A DNA stretch of 64,000 nucleotides from CANNDT01 sp945876205. Lineage in GTDB: Bacteria > Acidobacteriota > Vicinamibacteria > Vicinamibacterales > UBA2999. Shown here piece after piece: positions 51,086 through 62,725 of this stretch (position 1 is the first letter of the stretch; each line of letters starts with the position of its first letter). The stretch covers positions 1 to 64,000 of the forward strand of contig CANNDT010000006.1 in the NCBI GenBank assembly GCA_947503365.1, read 5' to 3'. The notes under the pieces were generated by a model. That model searched no databases and was not told the DNA's origin. It saw nothing but the letters and a program-made list of their open reading frames with translations. Made by a program: the position numbers and the translations under genes.

Positions 51086-52355
51086 ACGCCCGGCGGAGCT
51101 CACCCCGGAAGTCGGGATGCGCAATGCCGACCAGCAGCTCCCCCCGCTCGCGGAGCGTCTTGCCGAAGAGGTCGACCGCGCCATATTCGGTGACAACCCA
51201 GTGCACGTGACCTCTGGTGGTGACGACGCCAGCGCCCGGGTTGATTGTCGCCACGATGCGGGAGACACGGCCGTTCGAAGCCGTCGAGGGCAGGGCGATG
51301 ATCGGCACCCCTCCTGGCGACAACGCCGCGCCGCGGATGAAATCCATCTGCCCGCCGATTCCCGAATAGATCCGGAAGCCAATCGAATCGGCCACCACCT
51401 GTCCGGACAGGTCGATCTCGATGGCCGCGTTGATCGCGACGACGTGCGGGTTCCGGCGGATAACCGCCGTATCGTTGGTGTGATCGCTCGGGTAGAACTC
51501 GACAAACGGGTTGTCGTTGACGAAGTCGTAGAGGCGCCGGGTACCCATCACGAAGCTGGTGGTGATCCGTCCGGGGTGCACTCGCTTGAACCGGTTCGTC
51601 ACCACGCCGGCCTCGACCAGATCGACGATGCCGTCGGAGAACATCTCGGTGTGGATGCCGAGGTCGTGCTTCTCGAAGAGGCGGCGCAGCGCGGCATCCG
51701 GAATCGCGCCGATGCCCATCTGCAGCGTGGCGCGATCGGGCACCAGCGCGGCGATGTGCCCGCCGATGGCATCCTCCACCACCGACGGCTTCGACGGAGG
51801 CAGGACGGCGAGCGGCCGGTCGGTGACCGTGAACGCGTCGATGCGCGAGAACGGCACCAGCGTGTTGCCGTGCGTGCGCGGCATCTGCTCGTTGATCTCG
51901 GCGATGACCAGGCGCGCGGCGCGAGACGCGGCGAGCGCCGTGTCGACCGAGGAGCCCAGCGTGCAGTAGCCGTGGGCGTCGGGCGGCGAGAGCTGCAGCA
52001 GCGCGACGTCGAGCGGCACGCGGCCAGAGGTGAAGAGCGCGGGAATGTCGGAGAGGAAGATCGGGATGTAATCGCCGCGGCCGGCCGCGATCGCTTCGCG
52101 AACCGGTGCCGCCGCAAAGAGCGAGATGGAAAAGAAGCGCCCTTCGTGCTCAGGCGCGGCGAAGGGCGCCGGGCCCGTCGTGTGCAGGTGGTAGAGCGTG
52201 ACGTCGGCGAGGTCGGTCCGGCGCGACAGCGCCTCGACGAGAGGCGCCGGCGTGGCCGCCGCGCCGTGCACGAACACGCGCATCCCGCTGGTAATGCACG
52301 AGACCGCGGCGTCCGCGCTGGTGGCCCGCGTCTTCCAGTCGATCAGGCTCGCCAC
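51039..52355 (-). CDS. Acetyl-CoA hydrolase/4-hydroxybutyrate CoA-transferase family protein
   Basis: This 438-residue enzyme of the acetyl-CoA hydrolase/transferase class has the N-terminal VFVHGAAATPAPLVEAL segment, the GSSVDTALAA region and the GIHTEMFSDGIVDL block. That block contains the glutamate forming the CoA thioester in this family. The C-terminal GGQMDFIRGA and VTEYGAVDLFGKTLRER segments are also typical. It probably exchanges CoA between acetyl-CoA and an acid such as succinate, acetate or 4-hydroxybutyrate. GTG 52355 overlaps the DHOD-like gene by 13 bases, so it is the last member of the nifJ operon and may process the acetyl-CoA made there. Confidence 0.9.
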   Translation of the reverse strand: MASLIDWKTRATSADAAVSCITSGMRVFVHGAAATPAPLVEALSRRTDLADVTLYHLHTTGPAPFAAPEHEGRFFSISLFAAAPVREAIAAGRGDYIPIFLSDIPALFTSGRVPLDVALLQLSPPDAHGYCTLGSSVDTALAASRAARLVIAEINEQMPRTHGNTLVPFSRIDAFTVTDRPLAVLPPSKPSVVEDAIGGHIAALVPDRATLQMGIGAIPDAALRRLFEKHDLGIHTEMFSDGIVDLVEAGVVTNRFKRVHPGRITTSFVMGTRRLYDFVNDNPFVEFYPSDHTNDTAVIRRNPHVVAINAAIEIDLSGQVVADSIGFRIYSGIGGQMDFIRGAALSPGGVPIIALPSTASNGRVSRIVATINPGAGVVTTRGHVHWVVTEYGAVDLFGKTLRERGELLVGIAHPDFRGELRRAFTAARRVVLPGDPVA

Positions 52356-53335
52356 CCTTGCAGCATCAGCATGTAGTTGGCCCGTTCGTACGCCTCGGGG
52401 TCGGGCACTTTGAGCAGGCTCATGTTGCCCCGCATCTCGGCGAGCGAGTGCCACTCGTGCTGCTGCATCCACGCCGCCAGATCGTCCAGGACGGTGCGGA
52501 GATGCATCGGCCCGTGCAGCAGAAGCGCCGAGACCATCTGCGTGACATGAGCCCCAGCCATGGTTGCCTTGACCACGTCGATCGCCGAGTGCACGCCGCC
52601 GGTCACCGCCAGCGACGCCCGGACGCGCCCCGAGAGGATCGCCATCCAGTGGAGGCGGAGGCGCAGCTCCGAGGGATCCGACAGGTGAAGCGTGCGCGCG
52701 GCGATCAGTGCCTCCGGGTCGATGTCGGGTTGGTAGAACCGGTTGAAGAGGACGAGCGCGTCGGCACCGGCGTGATCGAGTTCCTGGGCGAGATGGGCGA
52801 ACGCGGAATAGAACGGGGACAGCTTGACGGCCACCGGGATCTTCACGGCCATCTTCACCTGCTGCACGGTTTCAATCGCCTCGCGCTCGATGTCCGCGCT
52901 GGTCGTCTCCGGGCCGGTCGCGATGCGATAGAGGTTGAGCTCCAGGGCGTCCGCGCCGGCCTGCTCCATCAGACGGGCGTATTCGATCCAGCCGCCTGGT
53001 GTCGCGCCGTTCAGAGAGGCGATGACGGGAATGTGCACCGCGTCCTTCGTCCGTCGCAAGTGCTCCAGGTACTGGAAGGGACCGAGTGCGAAGGCGTTCG
53101 CGCTGGGCATGTAGGTGGCGGCCTCGGCGAAGGAGTCGCTGTGGCTGTCGAGATTGACCCACTCCGAGAGTTGCTCTCGTGTGATCTGCTCCTCGAAGAG
53201 CGATCGCAGGACGATCGCCGCGGCGTCGGCGTCCTCGAGACGCCTGACGGCGTCGAGATCATCGGACAGCGGTCCTGCACCCGCGACCAGCGGATGGGCA
53301 AGCTTCAAACCGAGGTACTCCGTCCCGAGGTTCAT
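52343..53335 (-). CDS. Dihydroorotate dehydrogenase-like flavoprotein
   Basis: This 330-residue FMN-binding TIM-barrel protein of the DHOD superfamily has NLGTEYLGLKLAHPLVAGAG at the start, KIPVAVKLSPFYSAF, ADALVLFNRFYQPDID and VTGGVHSAIDVVKATMAGA. This subfamily regularly lies beside nifJ genes in other bacteria and is distinct from PyrD; its substrate is unknown. ATG 53335 lies two bases after the nifJ stop, and the downstream CoA-transferase overlaps its end. It probably takes part in ferredoxin-linked pyruvate metabolism rather than pyrimidine synthesis. Confidence 0.87.
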   Translation of the reverse strand: MNLGTEYLGLKLAHPLVAGAGPLSDDLDAVRRLEDADAAAIVLRSLFEEQITREQLSEWVNLDSHSDSFAEAATYMPSANAFALGPFQYLEHLRRTKDAVHIPVIASLNGATPGGWIEYARLMEQAGADALELNLYRIATGPETTSADIEREAIETVQQVKMAVKIPVAVKLSPFYSAFAHLAQELDHAGADALVLFNRFYQPDIDPEALIAARTLHLSDPSELRLRLHWMAILSGRVRASLAVTGGVHSAIDVVKATMAGAHVTQMVSALLLHGPMHLRTVLDDLAAWMQQHEWHSLAEMRGNMSLLKVPDPEAYERANYMLMLQGWRA

Positions 53336-53337
53336 CG

Positions 53338-56952
<3,615 letters not shown>

Positions 56953-57260
56953 GAATGAGGATAAGCCGTCCCGCGTCGTCACGGTCTGTTCTATACGGTA
57001 CATCCCCGGGAACGTCACCGATCGTTGAATGGGGAAACTTTCCCAGGTGATCGCGATCGTGTTGTTCCTTGTCGCGCTCCTGAGTGGCCGACGCCTCGCG
57101 CACGCGCCTGGCCCTGCATTGCGAATTACTACGTGTCAACTGCGCGAATTTCACGGCCCAACGTCAATGGCGGCGCAGTGCAATCGGCGTCTTTTATCGT
57201 TTCTCGGGCTGGCGCTGATTGGAACGATTCCCGCAGGGCCGTATAACGGAACTGAGCGTG
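56953..57260. other. Divergent intergenic region between nifJ and a lipoprotein gene
   Basis: These 308 bases hold no supported gene. A small perfect palindrome GGGAAA-C-TTTCCC lies at 57032-57044. The reading frames here give short hydrophobic peptides that run into the lipoprotein gene in another frame, so I do not call them. The region must contain promoters for both directions. Confidence 0.5.
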
Positions 57261-57953
57261 GTGAAATCTATTGCTGTGCTGCTGGTGCTCGTTGCTGCGA
57301 GTTGTGCCCACCGAGCGCCCGGTCCATCTGTCTCGCAGCCGCAGGTCGTCGAGACGCAACCGGCGAGGCCGGAGCCTGCGGCGACGCCCGTAGCGCCGGC
57401 CACGCCCCTCGCGACGGCGACGCCGCAACCCGCAACCGCCGCCGCACCTGCACCGAGCGAAACGACTCCGCCTCCGGCACCGCAAGTCGCAGGCAACGCC
57501 CCCCCGCCCGGTGAGAGGCCGCCTGCAGTCACTGCGGCGGCGCCCAAGCCTGCTGCACCGCCCGCGGCGGCAGCGCCGAAGCCCGCGGCACCGCGCGTTG
57601 CGGCCGTGCCCCGGCCCGCTGCACCGCCCGTTGCTGCACCGCCCGCGCCCGCGACGTTGGACTTGGACGCGCTGAAGGCGCAGCTCAGGGAGACCAAGGC
57701 CATTGGCGTCTTCACCAAGATCTCTCTCAAGAACAAGGTCGACGACTTGATGAAACAGTTCCGCGAGTACTACCAGGGCAAGACGACGCTCTCCATGAAG
57801 CAGCTGCGCCAGTCCTACGACCTGCTGCTGATGAAGGTGCTCTCGCTGCTGCAGGACTCGGATCAGAAGCTTGCGTCCGCCATCGTCGCCTCGCGCGAGG
57901 CGATCTGGGGCCTGCTCTCGGACCAGAAGAAGTTTGACGCCCTGGAAGGTTGA
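57261..57953 (+). CDS. Proline/alanine-rich lipoprotein
   Basis: This 230-residue protein has a lipoprotein signal peptide with lipobox (VAASC near 15). A long Pro/Ala/Thr-rich linker (about 20-130) with repeated AAPKPAAPP-like units follows. A helical C-terminal domain (about 135-230) contains TKISLKNKVDDLMKQF and QLRQSYDLLLMKVLSLLQD. The linker probably spans the periplasm or peptidoglycan. GTG 57261 was chosen; GTG 57258 directly before is equally possible. The next small secreted protein follows 15 bases later. No family is recognised. Confidence 0.72.
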   Translation: MKSIAVLLVLVAASCAHRAPGPSVSQPQVVETQPARPEPAATPVAPATPLATATPQPATAAAPAPSETTPPPAPQVAGNAPPPGERPPAVTAAAPKPAAPPAAAAPKPAAPRVAAVPRPAAPPVAAPPAPATLDLDALKAQLRETKAIGVFTKISLKNKVDDLMKQFREYYQGKTTLSMKQLRQSYDLLLMKVLSLLQDSDQKLASAIVASREAIWGLLSDQKKFDALEG

Positions 57954-57968
57954 AATGCAGGAGTCGCC

Positions 57969-58238
57969 ATGAACAAACGCACCGTGCTGGTGGCCGTATC
58001 GCTCTTCCTGTTCGCGTTCTTCGCCGGGCCGTCGTTTGCCCAAGACGACGAAGCGCTCAAGAAGGACTTGACGGCGGTGATCGCGCTTCACGGAATGCCA
58101 TGTGGCGAGGTTGTCGCCGTCACGGTGCAGGCCGAGAACGACTTCGCCGCCTCGTGCAAGGACGGCAACAGGTATCGCGTCTACCTGAATGCCGAGGGGC
58201 GGGTCGTTGTCGAGAAGCTCGCAGCGCCCCCCGCCTGA
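57969..58238 (+). CDS. Small secreted protein of unknown function
   Basis: This 89-residue protein has a signal peptide (1-25, ending SFAQ) and a small alpha/beta domain with two cysteines (MPCGEVV and AASCKDG) that may form a disulfide. A ribosome site (GCAGGAG) precedes the ATG. It lies 15 bases after the lipoprotein gene and is probably co-transcribed with it. It is likely periplasmic; no known family. Confidence 0.72.
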   Translation: MNKRTVLVAVSLFLFAFFAGPSFAQDDEALKKDLTAVIALHGMPCGEVVAVTVQAENDFAASCKDGNRYRVYLNAEGRVVVEKLAAPPA

Positions 58239-58319
58239 CCATCCGATGGCATCAGCGCTCGCAACCTCCTGGAAGCCTTCGATTGACTCGGCGACACTTC
58301 GACATCATCCTGCCTCTCG

Positions 58320-59363
58320 ATGAACACCGAACGTAGCGGCAAGTGGGGCTCACGTCGGCAAATCCACGTGCTCGCTCTGATGGCGATAACGGCTCAGGGC
58401 CTCTATCTCTGCTATCTGATGGTCCTGCCATTCGTGCCGGCGCTCACCTGGGCGCTGGCGCTGGCCGTCTTGTTCATGCCAGTCCAGCGGTGGCTCGAGT
58501 CAAAGGTAAAACACCCCAACCTGGCGGCGTCGGTATGTGTCCTGGGGATTGGCCTGATCGTGGTCGTGCCCGCGACGTTCATGGCACAACGGCTCGTCTC
58601 GGAGGCCGTGATAGGTGCCGACACCATCAGAGCCAAGCTCGAGCCGGGAGAGTGGCAGCGCGTTCTCGACGGCTACCCGCGCGTCGCGGCTCTCGCTCAA
58701 CAGATCCAAGGGCAGATTGATCTGCCCGGAACCATCGGCACAATCGCTACGTGGCTGACCAATGCCATCGCGTCCTTCGTCAGGGGCTCGGTGATGCAGG
58801 TCATCGAAGTCCTCCTGACGTTCTATCTGCTCTTCTACTTCCTGCGCGACCGGCGCGCGGTGCTCCTGTTGCTTCGCTCGCTTTCGCCTCTTTCGGAAGC
58901 GTCAATGAACAAGGTGTTCCGCCACGTGGGCGACACCATTCACGCCACAATTTACGGAACGCTGGCCGTCGCCGCGGTCCAGGGCACATTGGGTGGCCTG
59001 ATGTTCTGGTGGCTGGGTCTGCCGGCTCCTGTGCTCTGGGGACTCGTGATGGGCGTCATGGCCGTGGTACCGGTGCTCGGCGCCTTTGTCGTCTGGATTC
59101 CGGCGGCCATCTTCCTGGCGCTGGAGGGCAGTTGGGGGAAGGCGCTGATTCTCGGCGTGTGGGGTGGCGTGATTGTCGGCGGGATCGACAACGTGATCTA
59201 TCCCATCCTCGTTGGGAATCGGCTGAAGCTCCACACCATCCCCGCGTTCATGGCCATCGTCGGCGGCCTGATTGTGTTCGGTTCATCTGGTCTGATTCTT
59301 GGTCCTGTGACCTTGACCGTCACCGTGTTGCTCCTGGAAATCTGGCGAAGCCGAACCCCATGA
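58320..59363 (+). CDS. AI-2E family transporter (TqsA/YdiK-like permease)
   Basis: This 347-residue membrane protein has about eight transmembrane helices. Family segments include VLLTFYLLFYFLRDR and VMAVVPVLGAFVVWIPAAIFL. Further features are GGIDNVIYPILVGNRLKLHT and VFGSSGLILGP near the C-terminus. AI-2E proteins move small molecules or ions such as autoinducer-2 or Na+/H+; the substrate is not predictable. The stop abuts the phosphoketolase remnant. Confidence 0.92.
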   Translation: MNTERSGKWGSRRQIHVLALMAITAQGLYLCYLMVLPFVPALTWALALAVLFMPVQRWLESKVKHPNLAASVCVLGIGLIVVVPATFMAQRLVSEAVIGADTIRAKLEPGEWQRVLDGYPRVAALAQQIQGQIDLPGTIGTIATWLTNAIASFVRGSVMQVIEVLLTFYLLFYFLRDRRAVLLLLRSLSPLSEASMNKVFRHVGDTIHATIYGTLAVAAVQGTLGGLMFWWLGLPAPVLWGLVMGVMAVVPVLGAFVVWIPAAIFLALEGSWGKALILGVWGGVIVGGIDNVIYPILVGNRLKLHTIPAFMAIVGGLIVFGSSGLILGPVTLTVTVLLLEIWRSRTP

Positions 59364-59579
59364 AATCATCACAACCTCCACGTGCGCGGTTACAAGGAGG
59401 AGGGTACGACGACCACTCCGTTCGATATGGTCGTGCTGAACGACCTCGACCCCTTTCACTTGGTCGCCGATGTCATCGACCGTGTGCCCGCTCTGGTCCT
59501 GACTTCGACGGCGCCCGACGCAGGAGTCAGCAGCACGCCTCACGCGTACCATCGACAGGTTCTTTCAATATGTCGATAA
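59364..59579 (+). pseudogene. C-terminal scrap of a phosphoketolase gene
   Basis: The plus-strand frame reads HNLHVRGYKEEGTTTTPFD then MVVLNDLDPFHLVADVIDRV, the highly conserved C-terminal region of xylulose-5-phosphate/fructose-6-phosphate phosphoketolase. An in-frame TGA stands immediately upstream (59361), and homology ends near 59495, so only about 45 of roughly 800 residues remain. It is a deletion remnant. A GTG at 59382 could start a 65-residue peptide, but this is unlikely to be functional. Confidence 0.75.
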
Positions 59580-59629
59580 AATCGCAAATCATCGACATAT
59601 TGGGCTAACATGTCGACGCGGTCGACATG
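59566..59629 (+). promoter_or_regulatory. Two stacked palindromes upstream of the Fic gene (probable operator)
   Basis: CAATATGTCGAT (59566-59577) and ATCGACATATTG (59591-59602) form a perfect 12-bp inverted repeat with a 13-base spacer. CATGTCGAC (59609-59617) and GTCGACATG (59621-59629) form a second one with a 3-base spacer that overlaps the fic start codon. All four arms share ATGTCGA. A further ATCGACA lies at 59551. This looks like a cooperative repressor site, perhaps for the winged-helix domain of the Fic protein. Confidence 0.65.
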
Positions 59630-60751
59630 CCAGCCCGAGCCCGATTTTCGCCCGACACGCCCTTCAACGCCCTTCCGCTGCTGCCCCCGAACGTCGAGCT
59701 GGAGACGAAGCCCGTCATGAAGGCCCTCGTCGGCGCACGTGCCGCGCTGGCGGAGCTGAAACAGGCTGGCGAGCTGATTCCCAACCAGGCGATTCTCATC
59801 AACACGCTGCCCGTGCTCGAAGCACGCGCCAGCTCCGAGATCGAGAACATCGTCACCACAGCAGATCGACTGTTCCGGTTTGCGCAGGACGACGAGAGCG
59901 AGCAGGCCGATCCGGCGACCAAAGAGGCGCTGCGCTACCAGTCCGCCCTGATGCAGGGATTGCGCGTGCTGGTGAAGAAGCCCGTGACGACCGGGATGGC
60001 AGTCGACATCTGCCGAACGCTGCGTGGGATTGCGATCGACATTCGGAAGGTGCCGGGCACCGCGCTGCAGAATCAGACGACTGGCAAAGTGGTCTATACG
60101 CCGCCCGAGGGACAGGACCGGCTCCGCGACCTGCTTGCCAACTGGGAGCGCTTCCTTCACGACGACTCGGACCTCGACCCGCTGATTCGAATGGCCGTCG
60201 GCCACTACCAGTTCGAGGCCATCCATCCGTTCACCGACGGCAACGGCCGAACCGGGCGCATCCTCAATCTATTGTTCCTGGTGGAACAGGGCCTGCTCGA
60301 TCAGCCCGTCCTCTGTCTCAGTCGCGCGATCATCCGCCAGCGGACCGAATACCATCGCCTGCTCAATGCTGTCACGCGTGACGGCGCCTGGGAGCCGTGG
60401 GTGCTCTACATGCTCGACGCCGTGCACGACACCGCCATCTGGACGACGGGGAAGATCAAGGCGATTCGTGAGTTGCTTCAGCGCGCGACCGCGCACGTGC
60501 GGGAGCATGCGCCCTCGCTGTACAGCCGCGAGCTCGTTGAGCTGGTGTTCGAGCAGCCCTACAGCCGCATCGGCAACGTGGTTTCCGCCGGCATTGCCAA
60601 GCGGCAGACCGCATCGGTGTATTTGAAGGAGCTGTGTGACATCGGCGTGCTGCGAGAGGTCAAGGCCGGACGTGAAAAGTTGTTCATCCATCCGAACCTC
60701 GTGAAGCTGCTGACCGCCGAAGACCATAAGGTGCCGGGATATCGCGTCTGA
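59627..60751 (+). CDS. Fic-family protein with N-terminal inhibitory helix and C-terminal winged helix
   Basis: This 374-residue Fic/DOC protein has the catalytic motif HPFTDGNGRTGR starting at H200. Such enzymes usually transfer AMP to hydroxyl groups of proteins. An inhibitory (S/T)xxxE(G/N) motif is present at S69-E73-N74, marking class II, where the N-terminal helix blocks ATP in cis. The N-terminal DUF4172-like region and a C-terminal winged-helix segment (about 300-374, ending KLFIHPNLVKLL) suggest DNA binding. Two palindromes cover its start, implying autoregulation. It lies between a phosphoketolase scrap and tRNA-Ser. Targets are unknown. Confidence 0.93.
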   Translation: MPARARFSPDTPFNALPLLPPNVELETKPVMKALVGARAALAELKQAGELIPNQAILINTLPVLEARASSEIENIVTTADRLFRFAQDDESEQADPATKEALRYQSALMQGLRVLVKKPVTTGMAVDICRTLRGIAIDIRKVPGTALQNQTTGKVVYTPPEGQDRLRDLLANWERFLHDDSDLDPLIRMAVGHYQFEAIHPFTDGNGRTGRILNLLFLVEQGLLDQPVLCLSRAIIRQRTEYHRLLNAVTRDGAWEPWVLYMLDAVHDTAIWTTGKIKAIRELLQRATAHVREHAPSLYSRELVELVFEQPYSRIGNVVSAGIAKRQTASVYLKELCDIGVLREVKAGREKLFIHPNLVKLLTAEDHKVPGYRV

Positions 60752-60830
60752 GCCAGGTAGGTGACAGTCAAGTCCCAGTGTGACTTTGAGTGGATCCCCG
60801 CCTCACGGTAAGCTGTTGATTCCACTCAGA

Positions 60831-60920
60831 GGAGAGATGTCCGAGTGGTTGAAGGAGCACGCTTGGAAAGCGTGTGTAGGGGAAACTCTACCGTGGGTTC
60901 GAATCCCACTCTCTCCGCCA
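60831..60920 (+). tRNA. tRNA-Ser (anticodon GGA)
   Basis: A 90-base serine tRNA with encoded CCA. The acceptor stem GGAGAGA pairs with TCTCTCC. The anticodon stem CACGC/GCGTG closes the loop TTGGAAA with anticodon GGA at 60865-60867 (reads UCC/UCU). A long variable arm (TGTAGGGGAAACTCTAC) typical for tRNA-Ser precedes the T arm GTGGGTTCGAATCCCAC. Confidence 0.97.
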
Positions 60921-61129
60921 ATCCATAACTGGCTAATTACCAGTGAGATACACGGATCGGTTGCTCGCCGCGCGCGGTTCCGCGTGCAGTTTTTCTGGAC
61001 TTCCTACAACGAGTGGTGAGTTCCACTCTCCGTAGCATTCGGATTCAACAGCATCGTGTTTCCCGCCTGCAACGTCCTCGGGCTGCTGAACTCGCGGTAG
61101 CGGGACCTGGTGATTCCACGGCTCGGCAG

Positions 61130-61150
61130 ATATTACAGATAATGTAATAT
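61130..61150 (+). promoter_or_regulatory. Palindromic operator directly before the XRE gene
   Basis: ATATTACA (61130-61137) and TGTAATAT (61143-61150) form a perfect 8-bp inverted repeat with a 5-base spacer that ends at the ATG. It overlaps GATAAT (61138-61143), the likely -10 element. A repressor bound here would block the promoter of the two-gene unit. Confidence 0.7.
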
Positions 61151-61834
61151 ATGAGTATGACTGGAGCGGACGTCCGCGCAGCGCGTGAGCGTCGTGGCTT
61201 GCCGCAAGAGGAGCTGGCGCAAAAGCTGGGAGTCTCGCAGGGCTACGTGTCTCAGTTGGAGAGCGGCCACCGGCTCGTCTCGAAACGCCTGGCCGCGAAA
61301 CTCGTCTCGCTCCTGTCGATGTCGCCGAGTGCGCTCCCCGTGTCGACACCCAAGCCGCTTCCGAACCAGCAAGCGGCTCGTGCATTGGGACGCCTGGGCT
61401 ATCCGGGCTTCGCGTATCTTCGCAGTGGCGCCAGGGTGAATCCCATGGACGTGTTGCTCGGCGCGCTCCTCGCAGACGATGTCGACGCGCGCGTCGTTGA
61501 GGGCCTACCGTGGCTACTGCTTCGATACCCCGATATGGACTGGGATTGGCTCGTGATGTACGCGAAGCAGCACGACGCACAGAACCGGCTGGGGTTCCTC
61601 GTCGCGCTGGCGAGTCGCTTGGCGGCTGCGAATGGAGACACTGCCACGGCGGAACTGCTGGAACAGCGCGAGCAGGCATTGCAGCGATCGCTTCTGCAAC
61701 AGGACGACGCGTTTTCGAGATATGCGCTTACGCAAGCCGAGCGGCGATGGCTCGCGGCGAACCGTTCTCCAGAGGCCAAACGTTGGAATCTGCTCGCCAC
61801 CCTAAACGTTGATCGGCTATTGAATGCCGGCTGA
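61151..61834 (+). CDS. XRE-family regulator, putative antitoxin of a nucleotidyltransferase pair
   Basis: This 227-residue protein has an N-terminal XRE helix-turn-helix (about 6-60, LAQKLGVSQGYVSQLESGHR). A mainly helical C-terminal region (about 75-227) follows, with DVDARVVEGLPWLLLRYPDMDW and a predicted coiled segment near 165-185. It overlaps the nucleotidyltransferase gene by 11 bases. The palindrome immediately before its start suggests autorepression, as in toxin-antitoxin modules. No canonical antitoxin family is recognised, so the role is inferred from arrangement. Confidence 0.8.
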   Translation: MSMTGADVRAARERRGLPQEELAQKLGVSQGYVSQLESGHRLVSKRLAAKLVSLLSMSPSALPVSTPKPLPNQQAARALGRLGYPGFAYLRSGARVNPMDVLLGALLADDVDARVVEGLPWLLLRYPDMDWDWLVMYAKQHDAQNRLGFLVALASRLAAANGDTATAELLEQREQALQRSLLQQDDAFSRYALTQAERRWLAANRSPEAKRWNLLATLNVDRLLNAG

Positions 61835-62372
61835 GCAACTCCACGAACCGTGGCGGTCGTTCCTCCACGACGTCGATGCGCAGCTCGCTGGGCCAACAGA
61901 GATCCATTGCCTGGGTGGCTTTGTCGTCGCGGAGTACTACGGTTTGGCGCGCCCGACCTCCGACATCGACATCATTCAGGTCCGGGGCGCATCGAATGCC
62001 GCAGACGTGCTACGAATCGGTGGCAAGGGCAGTGCCCTTGCCAAGACGCATAGGATCTACATCGATATCGTGACGGTAGCTGACGTTCCCGAGCGGTACG
62101 AAGAGCGATTGATTGGCGTGTACTCCGACGAGTTCCGGAATCTGAGAATCAGAGTATTCGAACGACACGACTTGGCTCTGGCGAAGCTTGGTCGCAACCA
62201 GGACTACGATCGCGAGGACATCAGGCGGCTCGCACAGGGTCCTGGGCTCGACGTCGCAATCCTCGAGCAGCGATACCGCGATGAGTTGCGCGGGCAGTTG
62301 GGGAATCCAGAGCGGGACGATCTGACGCTCGAACTATGGACTGAAATGATCACCGAGCTGCGCCGCAGCTGA
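61824..62372 (+). CDS. Nucleotidyltransferase-fold protein (DUF6036-like), putative toxin
   Basis: This 182-residue protein has a minimal nucleotidyltransferase site: GG at 31-32, D47-I-D49 in TSDIDII, and a third acidic residue likely at D81 in IYIDIVTV. It resembles AbiEii/MNT-type and DUF6036 proteins, several of which are toxins that modify tRNA or partner proteins. ATG 61824 lies within the last codons of the XRE gene. The pair has its own palindromic operator next to tRNA-Ser. A toxin-antitoxin or phage-defence function is plausible but not shown. Confidence 0.8.
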   Translation: MPAEQLHEPWRSFLHDVDAQLAGPTEIHCLGGFVVAEYYGLARPTSDIDIIQVRGASNAADVLRIGGKGSALAKTHRIYIDIVTVADVPERYEERLIGVYSDEFRNLRIRVFERHDLALAKLGRNQDYDREDIRRLAQGPGLDVAILEQRYRDELRGQLGNPERDDLTLELWTEMITELRRS

Positions 62373-62413
62373 GCCCCGAGTAGCCCGCAGCACTGCGCGC
62401 GCCGTCGGAGCCG

Positions 62414-62605
62414 TCAGGTCTCGTCGTCGAAGTAGCCGAGATCGTAATTCATGAATCTCACCAGCCAGATGCGGTCGGTGACCTGTCGCACGCCTACCTG
62501 CTGTCCACGACGGCCCATCACCCCTTGCGCACGCGCCGCATGCGAGCGGCCTTGATCGCACTCTTCGTCACCACAGGCACGCTCCATTTCCTGACGCCGC
62601 ATCAA
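62414..62605 (-). pseudogene. 3' remnant of a transposase gene
   Basis: On the minus strand the frame ends in VGVRQVTDRIWLVRFMNYD followed by LGYFDDET and a stop. From memory this matches the C-terminal region of IS481/IS3-type transposases (xxIWLVSFMxYDLGYFDxET), which normally continues for 15-20 residues. Upstream residues are not transposase-like. Only about 35 residues are convincing, so this is a small scrap of a mobile element in a 353-base gap that otherwise holds nothing I recognise. Confidence 0.45.
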
Positions 62606-62725
62606 CTCGCCGCCACTCGCCGCACTCTGTCAGATCCGTGTTAAAACACCGACTCTAGACTGCGACGGTCCCGGCGACATTCGAACGGGCACTCGCCTTG
62701 AGCCAATAAGGAGCGGAGAATTCCT

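Noticed and set aside
57029..57514. Possible small secreted protein starting MGKLSQVIAIVLFLVALL
   Set aside because: The hydrophobic start is suggestive, but the frame then runs into the lipoprotein gene in a different frame and becomes Arg/Ala-rich. No ribosome site is visible.
60780..61019. Open frame over tRNA-Ser
   Set aside because: It reads through the tRNA gene; chance frame.
61020..61035. Possible att-site copy of the tRNA-Ser 3' end (TTCCACTCTCCG)
   Set aside because: It differs from the tRNA end by missing bases and has only about 10 matching positions; no integrase gene is present.
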